A DNA stretch of 64,000 nucleotides, taken from assembly GCF_001613405.1 (NCBI RefSeq), contig NZ_BDCH01000014.1, positions 62,001-126,000 on the forward strand, given 5' to 3'. The notes under the pieces are model-generated. The model was not told the origin of the DNA. It did no database searches and saw only the letters and a program-made list of their open reading frames with translations. Shown here piece by piece: positions 1 through 6,749 of the stretch (its first letter is position 1; every line of letters starts with the position of its first letter). Source of the stretch: Nocardia crassostreae (lineage in GTDB: Bacteria; Actinomycetota; Actinomycetes; Mycobacteriales; Mycobacteriaceae). The translations under genes were made by a program, and so were the position numbers.

Positions 1-2
1 CG

Positions 3-206
3 CAGGCCCGCGCCGCGGTCGCCGACGTCCGCGCCGCCCTGGGAGATCTGGTCGGCAATACCGCCTACGTCAACTACATCGACGCCGATCTGCCCGACTG
101 GGCGACGGCCTACTACGGCCCGAACGCCCCGCGCCTGCACCGCATAGCCGACCGATACGACCCGGATTCCCTCTTCGACTTCGCGCAATCGGCGTCGAGG
201 ATCTGA
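3..206 (+). CDS. FAD-linked oxidase (berberine bridge enzyme family), C-terminal end
   Basis: Only the last 67 residues are inside the window; the gene starts upstream. The tail reads NYIDADLPDWATAYYG followed by a LHRIADRYDPDSLFDF-type stretch, which is the conserved C-terminus of secreted or cytosolic FAD-linked oxidases with a BBE domain (substrate-shaping C-terminal element of the flavin oxidase). Substrate cannot be told from this part. Stop codon at 204-206. Confidence 0.75.
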   Translation, partial: QARAAVADVRAALGDLVGNTAYVNYIDADLPDWATAYYGPNAPRLHRIADRYDPDSLFDFAQSASRI

Positions 207-265
207 GCGCGCACACCGCAATTTCGGTCAAGCGGCAGGTCGCACCCCCGCGGTACGGTCGATTC

Positions 266-763
266 ATGACGTACTGGACAGAGTTCGAAAAAGCCGCGCC
301 GCGTATCTCGACCATCTTCACCCGCCGCCACGCCGCCGCCAAGAATCTGTGCATGCTCGCGACGCTGCGGGCCGACGGGTCTCCCCGGATCAGCCCCATG
401 GAACCGCTGTTCTTCGAGGAGAACCTGGTGCTGATAGGCATGCCCGGCACCACCAAGTTCAAGGACCTGGATCGGGATGCGCGCTTCTGCCTGCACACCG
501 CCACCATGGACACCATGGTCGGCGACGGTGACGCCAAACTCTTCGCCGTGGCCCGCGATCTGCGGGATCCGGCGCTGCATCAGCGCTTCGCGGAGGACTT
601 CTTCGAGAAGAGCGGAATGGATTTCCGCGGCAAGGAGTTCGACCACTTCTTCGTCGCCGACATCACCGGGGCGTCTTCAGTGGGGGTCATCGACGGCAAA
701 TACCTGGAGGTCACCATCTGGAAGCCGGGTAAGCCGGAACGCGTGGTACGCAAGGAAGAATGA
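266..763 (+). CDS. Pyridoxamine 5'-phosphate oxidase-like flavin/F420-binding protein
   Basis: 165 residues with the split-barrel FMN-binding fold signature of the PNPOx-like family: an early strand MLATLRADGSPRISPMEP (about residues 30-47), then LIGMPGTTKFKDLDRDARF, in which bases of the cofactor phosphate site normally lie. Family members reduce or oxidise small molecules with FMN or F420; the substrate here is unknown. It is not closely similar to the two dormancy-type PNPOx proteins further right. It lies 59 nt after the oxidase end and 75 nt before an AraC-type gene on the same strand, so an operon is possible but not shown. Confidence 0.7.
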   Translation: MTYWTEFEKAAPRISTIFTRRHAAAKNLCMLATLRADGSPRISPMEPLFFEENLVLIGMPGTTKFKDLDRDARFCLHTATMDTMVGDGDAKLFAVARDLRDPALHQRFAEDFFEKSGMDFRGKEFDHFFVADITGASSVGVIDGKYLEVTIWKPGKPERVVRKEE

Positions 764-837
764 GCGCCAGCCCGCGACAGCACAGTGTGCATGATTGCAT
801 CGAGTGCAAGCATGCACACGATGCGTGTGCGCGCGCT

Positions 838-1607
838 ATGCCGAACAAAGCCGCTGTCAACACGTTCCGGCAGGCCGGTATGGAAAACGGAACCCGCCAC
901 CTCGACGTCCATCCACCGTCGGGATACCGGGAACGCCCCTCCGACGTCCCCGGCGCGGTGGTGTGGACTCGCGAATTCGCCATCGACGCCACCACGGCCG
1001 TACTACCCGACGGCTGCATGGACCTGCTGTGGATCGACGGCGCCATCCGCGTGGCCGGACCCGACACCCGCGCCTACCGCCCCACCGTCGGCCCCGCCGC
1101 CCGCATCTCCGGCATCCGCTTCTTCCCGGCGCCGCCCCCGCCCTGCTCGGCATCCCCGCCCACGAACTCCGCGACACCCGAGCCGAACTCGCCGACGTCC
1201 TGACCCCCGCCCACGCCCGCCACGCCATCGACCTGATCGCCCGCGCCGCCGACCCCCTGCGCGGCCTGGAGGCCGTGGCCCGCTGGCGCGCAGCCGAAAC
1301 CGATCCCGCCGACCCGATCCTGCGCCACATCGTCTCCGAACTGCGCGCGGGCGCAACCGTCGCCGCCACCGCCGACCTCCTGGACCTCGGCCCCAGCCGC
1401 CTGCACCGCCTCTCCCTCACCGCCTTCGGCTACGGTCCCAAAACCCTCGCTCGCATCCTGCGCATGCAACGCGCCCTGGCCCTGGCTCGCGCGGGCACCC
1501 CCCTCGCCGACACGGCCGCCCGCACCGGCTACGCCGACCAAGCCCACCTGTCCCGCGAGATCCGCGACTTCGCCGGTATGCCACTGAGTCGCCTACTGGG
1601 CCTTTGA
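838..1607 (+). pseudogene. AraC-family transcriptional regulator, frameshifted
   Basis: Two overlapping frames together make one AraC-type regulator. The N-terminal part (from ATG 838 or 880) carries GAVVWTREF and VLPDGCMDLLWIDG, typical of AraC sensor domains of the DUF6597 kind, and runs to GIRFFPA near 1130. The rest continues in another frame with LLGIPAHELRDTRAELADVL and a C-terminal helix-turn-helix region (IAR..TGYADQAHLSREIRDFAGM). One missing base in the C/G run around 1118-1136 would restore a continuous protein of about 255 residues. It is either a real loss of function or a sequencing slip; the DNA-binding half still looks intact. Confidence 0.7.
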
Positions 1608-1629
1608 GTCTCCTACAGGGTTCCGCCCC

Positions 1630-2022
1630 TCACCCCAGCGCCGAGAACAAGTCGACGCCATTCCCATCCGGATCCGCGACGGCGGCATACCGCTGCCCCC
1701 AGAACGCATCGAACGGCTTCAACTCCACCCGATACCCGGCCCCGACCAACTCCTCGAACTTCGCATCGACCTCGCGCGGGCTGTCGCAATGAAATGCCAG
1801 CCCGATCCGCCCACCGCCCCGCCCCGCAGCCCACTCGGGATGGAACGACCGAATGGTGTCCTCGGTATCGAAGGCCAACCGCATCCCGCCCGGCAGCTGC
1901 GCCTCCACATGCGGCTCCGCGGCGGCCCCGTCCGCGAACTCGACCCCGAGCCGCTCATAGAACGCAATGGCCGCGGCCATATCCGAGACGACGATTCCGA
2001 TCACATTCAGTTGCACAGTCAT
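1630..2022 (-). CDS. VOC-family (glyoxalase/bleomycin resistance-like) protein
   Basis: About 130 residues, start taken at the Met of MTVQLNVIGIVVSDMAAA; a longer in-frame extension to 2046 has no family support. The sequence follows the VOC pattern: VVSDMAAAIAFYERLGVEF at the N-terminus and AAVADPDGNGVDLFSAL at the C-terminus, a single beta-alpha-beta-beta-beta pair repeat protein. VOC proteins bind a divalent metal and act as lyases, isomerases or drug binders; substrate cannot be assigned. The gene converges with the AraC-type gene, with only 22 nt between the two stops. Confidence 0.75.
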   Translation of the reverse strand: MTVQLNVIGIVVSDMAAAIAFYERLGVEFADGAAAEPHVEAQLPGGMRLAFDTEDTIRSFHPEWAAGRGGGRIGLAFHCDSPREVDAKFEELVGAGYRVELKPFDAFWGQRYAAVADPDGNGVDLFSALG

Positions 2023-2097
2023 ACCCGCACCGTAGGAGCAAAACACCCCGCTGTCTTGAAGAAATCGGACGCCGAGGGAGTCAGCCGACGGCCGCTG

Positions 2098-2169
2098 TAC
2101 CGCCTGACCTCCCGGCTCACCTCGACGGTGCGCGCCGACTCCACCGTCGTAGTGGCCTACGAGGCCGAC
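2098..2169 (+). pseudogene. Fragment of a dormancy-type PNPOx gene
   Basis: In one forward frame this stretch encodes [20 protein letters not shown] followed by EAD. The same peptide occurs in the two intact PNPOx genes at 45080-45520 and 59004-59453, and the DNA is also closely similar. Only about 24 codons remain and there is no start or continuation. The fragment overlaps the last codons of the epimerase gene on the other strand, whose stop codon lies inside it, so the epimerase 3' end appears to have been joined to this fragment. Confidence 0.65.
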
Positions 2170-3005
2170 AGTTCTGTGAGGGCTGCGACGCCGTGGGCCG
2201 GATGATAATCGAGTTGATGTCCTGCTTTGCCGGAGTCGCAGACTCGGTCGATCTGGGTCGGTAAAGGCCAGCCATTTCGTGCGAACAGGGCTACCACATC
2301 AGGTGCCCGCCGGGCGAGCACCGCCGGGGCATCGAGCCACAACTGCGTAGTGTCGTCGGGGACGAACAGAATCGGGCCGGCGATGTTGAATGTGCCGGTC
2401 ACCTCAGGGCGTTCGGCAGCCAGCCGGTGGGCGCGGGCGACGTCGCGGATGTCGACGCCGCGGTTGAGGCGATGCGCCGCCTGTGCGGCCGGTGCCTCGG
2501 GAAAGCACCGGGCGATGCGCAGCACGATCGTGGTCAACGGCTGGGGAGCGTCCGCGATGAGAGTTTCTGCCGCGAGCTTGGTTTCGTCGTAGATATCGCG
2601 CGGTTGTGCTTGCAGTGCTTCGTCGACCCATACCGCCCGACCATCCGGCACCAGAGCGTGCCCATACACCGAGGTCGTGCTGGTGTAAACGAATCGCCGG
2701 ACACCGCATTCGGCCGCTTCCCCGAGCAACGCCGCGGTGGCCTCGACGTTGATGGTGTGAAATTCGGCATCGGGAACCGCGCCGACATGCGGGGCGTGTA
2801 GTGCAGCCACATGCACAACGCGTTCCGCCCCGGCGACGGCGCGCTTTCGGATTTCCGTGTCGCGTAGGTCGCCGCGGTGGGTGGTCCACCGCCCCGGGTG
2901 CAGGTCCCATCCGCGCACTTGCCATCCCGCCGTGTACATTTCCTGCGCCACAGCAGCCCCGACGACACCAGATGAACCGGTCACCAACACGACTCTCGAC
3001 CCCAC
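2157..3005 (-). CDS. NAD-dependent epimerase/dehydratase (extended SDR)
   Basis: 282 residues with GTG start at 3005-3003. The N-terminal Rossmann motif is VTGSSGVVGAAV (about residues 8-19) and the catalytic Tyr-Lys pair is in DIYDETKLAAE (YxxxK), preceded by the Ser/Thr of VYTSTTSVYG. This is the extended short-chain dehydrogenase pattern of nucleotide-sugar epimerases and related enzymes; the substrate is unknown. The last few residues are encoded inside a foreign PNPOx fragment, so the native C-terminus may be slightly altered. The gene diverges from the MarR gene with a 330-nt gap. Confidence 0.75.
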   Translation of the reverse strand: MGSRVVLVTGSSGVVGAAVAQEMYTAGWQVRGWDLHPGRWTTHRGDLRDTEIRKRAVAGAERVVHVAALHAPHVGAVPDAEFHTINVEATAALLGEAAECGVRRFVYTSTTSVYGHALVPDGRAVWVDEALQAQPRDIYDETKLAAETLIADAPQPLTTIVLRIARCFPEAPAAQAAHRLNRGVDIRDVARAHRLAAERPEVTGTFNIAGPILFVPDDTTQLWLDAPAVLARRAPDVVALFARNGWPLPTQIDRVCDSGKAGHQLDYHPAHGVAALTELSAS

Positions 3006-3335
3006 GTCGCCGACCTTACCTCGGGTGGCTCCGCCCCCAACCGATCAGGAGCGCGACGGCAACCGATACCCGGTGCAGCACTTCGACTTCCATGCCCGGC
3101 AGCTCAGCTTCACGTGGTGAAATCGATCGCCGCGCCGTATGCGGAGCATTCGTTCGGCGCGGGCGCAACGGTGCTCGATTCAGCCCGAAACACGTTTGGG
3201 AGGAGCGAATTCGGGTCGCCGCAGCGGAGGCCGAGATGCCGATGACCGAGGTGCACCGATCGGCCGGGTTCGGCTCGTTCGCACCCGGGCAGTTGATAGT
3301 TGTGTAATCGAACCAATTGGTTGTATTGTCGAACT
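3006..3335. other. Intergenic region, possible decayed HTH remnant
   Basis: No intact gene. Forward frame bases about 3182-3307 read ERIRVAAAEAEMPMTEVHR followed by SAGFGS, which resembles the second helix-turn-helix of AraC/GlxA regulators, but no start or first half is visible. The right end holds the palindrome in front of marR. Confidence 0.3.
3311..3322. promoter_or_regulatory. Perfect 12-bp palindrome AACCAATTGGTT, probable MarR operator
   Basis: The palindrome lies 13 nt before the ATG of the MarR-family gene, where an autoregulator would block transcription. MarR proteins bind AT-centred inverted repeats of this size. Autoregulation is inferred from position. No clear Shine-Dalgarno follows, so the transcript could be leaderless. 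Confidence 0.55.
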
Positions 3336-3788
3336 ATGTCGAGTGAGGCGGCGGAGAGTCCGAATGTCGACCGGCTGCAGAACAGCGTGGTCGCCTTCGT
3401 GCGAGCATTCGGGTTGCATCAACCCGATTCGACGCCGTGCGGGCAGGCCATCCCGGTGTCGCAGGCACACGCGCTCACCGAACTGGCTGCGCGCCAGCCG
3501 ATCAACCAGTCCGAACTCGGATCGGTCCTGCGACTGACCAAGAGCACGGTCAGCCGCATGGTCGGGTTGATGGAGCGCCGCGGCTGGGTGGAACGGGAGC
3601 GCGGCGCGGCGGCCGACGGGCGCATGGTGTTGTTGCGGCTCACCCCAGACGGCGAACGCGTGGCCGCGGCCGTCTCCACAGCTCGGCGAGCGCGGATGGA
3701 GACCTTCTTCGAACGCATTCCCGAGGCGCAGCGAGACGCTGTGCTGCAAGCACTTTCGGTCCTGACGGAGGCTGCCGATGACCACTGA
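3336..3788 (+). CDS. MarR-family transcriptional regulator
   Basis: 150 residues, start chosen at ATG 3336 directly behind the palindrome. Winged-helix core: QPINQSELGSVLRLTKSTVS (helix-turn-helix) then RMVGLMERRGWVER and the wing AADGRMVLLRLTPDGE. Dimerising helices are at both ends. MarR proteins usually sense small phenolic or oxidising ligands. The gene overlaps the next one by 11 nt (ATG 3778 inside the last codons), so the two are probably translated together. Confidence 0.85.
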   Translation: MSSEAAESPNVDRLQNSVVAFVRAFGLHQPDSTPCGQAIPVSQAHALTELAARQPINQSELGSVLRLTKSTVSRMVGLMERRGWVERERGAAADGRMVLLRLTPDGERVAAAVSTARRARMETFFERIPEAQRDAVLQALSVLTEAADDH

Positions 3789-4306
3789 GACCCTTTCCCG
3801 CCGGACCCGCGTCGTGGTTCTGGCGCTCGTCGCCGCAGTCCTGGCCGCCGGGGTCGCATGGTGGGTGTTCGCGCGTGATTCCACGTCCTCGGATCTGGCG
3901 GATCGGCGGGCCGAGGTCGTGGTGAACGGTGCTGCTGTCATGCCCTTCGACCTCGCCGAGACCACCCACTCGTTCGTGCCGACCCCCGATGGCGGGCACC
4001 GCGCACGAACCGGCCGATGCGGAGCAGATCCGGTTGATCCGCGAACACCTGACCGCGGAGGCCGCGAAGTTCGCCACCGGTGATTTCAGCGATCCCACAA
4101 CGATTCACGGTGACGAAATGCTGGGGTTGGCGGACCTGCGCGCGGGCGTGAACCGCTTCACCGTCCGCTACGAGGAACTGCCCGACGGTGCGATCCTGCA
4201 CTACAGCTCGAACGAGCCCGCCCTGGTCGATGCCCTGCACCGGTGGTTCGAGGCCCAGTCCAGCGACCACGGCACAGATCACCACGCCGAAACCGCCACC
4301 CGGTGA
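3778..4306 (+). pseudogene. MarR-coupled membrane-anchored protein of unknown function, frameshifted
   Basis: The first frame encodes a hydrophobic anchor (VVVLALVAAVLAAGVAWWVF, about residues 12-31) and NGAAVMPFDLAETTHSFV. The matching second half continues in the next frame from about 3995: EPADAEQIRLIREHLTAEAA, FSDPTTIHGDEMLGLADLR, then RYEELPDGAILHYSS and a His-rich tail. Both halves look like one conserved protein often encoded after MarR genes and sometimes mislabelled as aspartate carbamoyltransferase. The shift needs one base and sits near 3985-4000. Function is unknown; coupling to MarR suggests it belongs to the MarR-controlled unit. Confidence 0.6.
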
Positions 4307-4351
4307 CCTGCACGCCGCTCGATGCCGGACACCGCCTGTATTGGCACTTGG

Positions 4352-4720
4352 TCAGGGGAGGAGGGCGTGGGTAGTGGTGTAGCCGAGCAGGGCGGCGCCG
4401 ATCCCCGCGATGATGCTGACGGCGACGTTCATCGCGGCGTAGAAATAGCTGCGTTGTTCGACCAAGCGCAACGTCTCGTAGCCGAAGGTGCTGTAAGTGG
4501 TGAGGGCGCCGCAGAAGCCCGTGCCCAGCAACATGATCAGCTCGGTTGGGAGGTGGGCGCCCGCGCCGGTGAGGCCGCCCAGGATGAGGCAGCTGATCAG
4601 GTTGACGCTGAAGGTGCCCCAGGGGAACACGCTGTCATGGCGGGTTTGGATGTTCCGGTCGGCGAGATACCGCAGAGGCGCGCCGACAGCCGCGCCGAGG
4701 AAGACCAGGACGAGGATCAC
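4352..4720 (-). CDS. crcB: Fluoride channel subunit CrcB/Fluc (second copy)
   Basis: 122 residues, GTG start at 4720-4718 preceded by a purine-rich GGCGAG. Four hydrophobic segments with the Fluc signatures GAAVGAPLRYLAD, WGTFSVNLISC and GFCGALTTYSTFGYE, the last carrying the Na+ and fluoride-path residues. Fluc proteins form dual-topology dimers that let F- out of the cell. It starts 11 nt after the stop of the other crcB gene, an arrangement typical of actinobacterial heterodimeric Fluc pairs. Confidence 0.9.
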   Translation of the reverse strand: MILVLVFLGAAVGAPLRYLADRNIQTRHDSVFPWGTFSVNLISCLILGGLTGAGAHLPTELIMLLGTGFCGALTTYSTFGYETLRLVEQRSYFYAAMNVAVSIIAGIGAALLGYTTTHALLP

Positions 4721-4731
4721 GCGACTCGCCT

Positions 4732-5205
4732 TTACCTGCGGGAGAACAAGATTCGGGTCACGGTCGTGCCGGTGAGCGTGGCTGCCATCGCGGCGAGCAG
4801 AGTTCCGGTGAGGTAGGCGAGAGCGAGGTAGGCGGTGCCGGGTTGCAGCAGCTGGTGGACTTCGACGGCGTAGGTGGAGAAGGTGGTGAAACCGCCGAGC
4901 ATGCCGACCCCGAGAAACGGGCGCACCAGCGGGTGGGCCGTCCGGACCTCGGTGATGAGCACCATGAGAACGCCGATCAGCAGACAGCCGGTGACGTTGG
5001 TGAGAAAGGTGGCCCACGGGATTTCGCCGGGATGGGTGGGCAGGAGTCGGGTCATGCCGTAGCGGGCGAGCGCGCCGAGCCCACTCCCGAGCGCGACGGC
5101 GAGCAGAATCGCCCCGTGATTACCGGTCGGTTCGGCGCGTCGCGCGGGGCTGGCCAGGTCGATATCGGGATCGATCGATTGGGTCACGGGCTCGCTACTC
5201 ACCAC
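4732..5205 (-). CDS. crcB: Fluoride channel subunit CrcB/Fluc (first copy)
   Basis: 157 residues. After a polar N-terminal tail, it shows GSGLGALARYGMTRLLP, PWATFLTNVTGCLL and GVGMLGGFTTFSTYAVE, matching Fluc. It is the upstream partner of the second crcB gene, both transcribed leftward. The 160 nt in front of it (5206-5368) were read for a crcB (fluoride) riboswitch; a GGCGGTGGGGCTCGCCGC-like stem can be drawn but the conserved CTGATG core was not found. The order with DUF190 upstream is common around fluoride channels. Confidence 0.9.
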   Translation of the reverse strand: MVSSEPVTQSIDPDIDLASPARRAEPTGNHGAILLAVALGSGLGALARYGMTRLLPTHPGEIPWATFLTNVTGCLLIGVLMVLITEVRTAHPLVRPFLGVGMLGGFTTFSTYAVEVHQLLQPGTAYLALAYLTGTLLAAMAATLTGTTVTRILFSRR

Positions 5206-5368
5206 AGGTTCTCCTACTCGAACATGAAGAGCTGATCAAGTAGGGACTGTTGGTGGCGCGATATGCCACGGTTGTTCCGATTACGGAGCGGCGAGCCCCA
5301 CCGCCGCATCGAACCAGCCTAGCCCGACCTTGGTCGAAACAGGTCGGCTTGTGCCGGGATTCACGGGG

Positions 5369-5710
5369 TCAGCGTTCGCGTCCGATGTAGCGGATGACCT
5401 CGACGTCGTCGAGGATGACCATTCCTTCGGTGACCAGTTCGTCGAGTTGGGGTAGGAAGGCGCGGATGCGGTCGGCGTCGTCGATGATGACGATCGCGAC
5501 CGGTAGGTCGTCGCTGAGTGAGAGCAGCCGGGTGGTGTGGATGCGCGAACTGGCGCCGAAGCCTTCGATGCCGCGGAAGACGCTGGCCCCGGCCAGGCCC
5601 GCGCGGTAGGCGCGGTGCACGATCTCGGTGTAGAGCGGCTTGTGGTGCCAGGAGTCGGTTTCGCCGATGAAGACCGTCAGCCGCAGCGCGCCGCCCGCCA
5701 GTCTGGTCAT
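5369..5710 (-). CDS. DUF190-family protein
   Basis: 113 residues beginning [19 protein letters not shown], with the DUF190 pattern [26 protein letters not shown] and [10 protein letters not shown]. Proteins of this family resemble PII-like trimeric signalling folds and are often encoded beside crcB, so a regulatory or ligand-binding role near fluoride export is plausible but not shown. It is upstream of the crcB pair on the same strand with a 163-nt gap. Confidence 0.75.
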   Translation of the reverse strand: MTRLAGGALRLTVFIGETDSWHHKPLYTEIVHRAYRAGLAGASVFRGIEGFGASSRIHTTRLLSLSDDLPVAIVIIDDADRIRAFLPQLDELVTEGMVILDDVEVIRYIGRER

Positions 5711-5796
5711 CGTGACCTCCGCTCGGTGACGTACGATAGTTGTCTACTGTGCCCGGCCTCGCGGTGGCATTGAGCCGAGGCCGGGTCTTCCGCCGG

Positions 5797-6027
5797 CTAG
5801 ATCCGGAGAGTGATGATGTCGCGGGCGGAGGTGATCTCTTTCGTGCCCAGGGGCTGATTCTGCAGTGCTTGCTCGACGATCGCGGTGTGGTGGCCGTGGA
5901 ACATGACCACCACCAGCGTATCCGAGTCGACGACTTGCACGGCGGCGTGCGCCGCGACGGTGCTGTGCAACTCGGTGATTTCAACGGCACGCACGGTGTG
6001 TTCGAGCTCGGTGATGGCACGCATCAT
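5797..6027 (-). CDS. Small protein of unknown function, paralogue of the protein at 18802-19038
   Basis: 76 residues starting MMRAITELEHTVRAVEITEL; ATG 6027 is 7 nt behind GGAGG. The alternating pattern (AAVQVVDSDTLVVVMFHGHH, then IVEQALQ and DIITLRI) suggests a small alpha/beta fold. A second copy in this window (18802-19038) shares MKAIADLE, HAAVHVLNSTTLAVVI and IIEEAI. I do not recognise the family. It diverges from the hydrogenase-like cluster, and the intergenic region holds two palindromic elements. Confidence 0.55.
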   Translation of the reverse strand: MMRAITELEHTVRAVEITELHSTVAAHAAVQVVDSDTLVVVMFHGHHTAIVEQALQNQPLGTKEITSARDIITLRI

Positions 6028-6079
6028 TGGGGAGCCTCCAGCGGCGGTGACGGGGAGTCGGTAGCTGTTCGTGGAATTT

Positions 6080-6089
6080 CTAATCTTAG
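6080..6089. promoter_or_regulatory. Palindrome CTAA-N2-TTAG followed by CAACTAG
   Basis: The element CTAATCTTAG plus CAACTAG recurs almost unchanged at 19118 (CTAACATTAG plus CAACTAC). Both sit in AT-rich gaps beside the two paralogous small proteins. Probably an operator or promoter element; the binding protein is unknown. Confidence 0.4.
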
Positions 6090-6155
6090 CAACTAGCGAT
6101 GAGCGTGGGGTCGGTGTTGCGAGGGCTGACGTTCTCGGTATGCAATTTTTCTCTA

Positions 6156-6171
6156 TTGCAGTCTTTCGCAA
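6156..6171. promoter_or_regulatory. Inverted repeat TTGC-N8-GCAA before the hydrogenase-like cluster
   Basis: TTGCAGTCTTTCGCAA with further partly matching flanks (CTA.. and ..ATAG). The same half-sites and spacing occur at 13347-13362 in front of the arsR gene. It lies about 100 nt before the first gene of the complex. An ArsR/Rv0081-type operator is inferred from this pairing. Confidence 0.5.
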
Positions 6172-6272
6172 ATAGTAGAGTTAGGCTCGGGATTCTGCTA
6201 AACCTTCTGCTGTGGGTGACGGACTCGCACACGCGGATTCCCGCCTCGCTCCGGCGGGTTGGTGAGGCGCGT

Positions 6273-6749
6273 ATGGGCTGGCTACGGAAGATCCTGCGCA
6301 CCGGTCGAGTGGCCGAACCCACGCCCACCCGTCCCTGGCGTGCGGAAACCCCTGTGCCACTGCACGGTTCGCTGCAGTTGCGGCATGTCGACGCCGGGTC
6401 CTGCAATGGCTGTGAGGTCGAGATCTCCGGGGCGTTCGGCCCCGTGTACGACGCCGAGCGCTATGGCGCGCGGCTGGTTGCCTCACCCCGGCACGCGGAT
6501 GGGCTGTTGGTGACGGGTGTGGTGACCCGGAACATGGCCGAGGCGCTGCGCCGCACCCACGAGGCCACTCCCGGCCCCAAAATCGTGATCGCCTGCGGTG
6601 ATTGCGCACTCAACCGTGGCGTGTTCGCCCAGGCCCACGGTGTGGTGGGCGCGGTCGGCGAGGTGGTGGAAGTAGATGTCGAGATTCCTGGCTGCCCGCC
6701 ACCGCCGGAGGCGATCGTGGCCGCATTGCGGTCGGTGACCGGACGGTGA
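6273..6749 (+). CDS. NuoB/HyfI-like iron-sulfur subunit of a membrane hydrogenase-like complex
   Basis: 158 residues, start at ATG 6273 behind GGTGAGG; an open frame extends further upstream but lacks family similarity. Cluster ligands are visible: SCNGCE (C44, C47), ACGDCALN (C108, C111, of which one is the usual ligand) and PGCPPPP (C141). This is the pattern of the small subunit that holds the [4Fe-4S] cluster next to the active site in complex I and group 4 hydrogenases. It matches Rv0082 of M. tuberculosis in type and position. Its last codon overlaps the start of the next gene (GTGA), so translation is coupled. Confidence 0.85.
   Translation: MGWLRKILRTGRVAEPTPTRPWRAETPVPLHGSLQLRHVDAGSCNGCEVEISGAFGPVYDAERYGARLVASPRHADGLLVTGVVTRNMAEALRRTHEATPGPKIVIACGDCALNRGVFAQAHGVVGAVGEVVEVDVEIPGCPPPPEAIVAALRSVTGR

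Noticed and set aside
5206-5368. Fluoride riboswitch before the crcB pair
   Set aside because: Stem-forming sequence is present, but the conserved core of the crcB motif (including the CTGATG part) was not found on the leftward strand.
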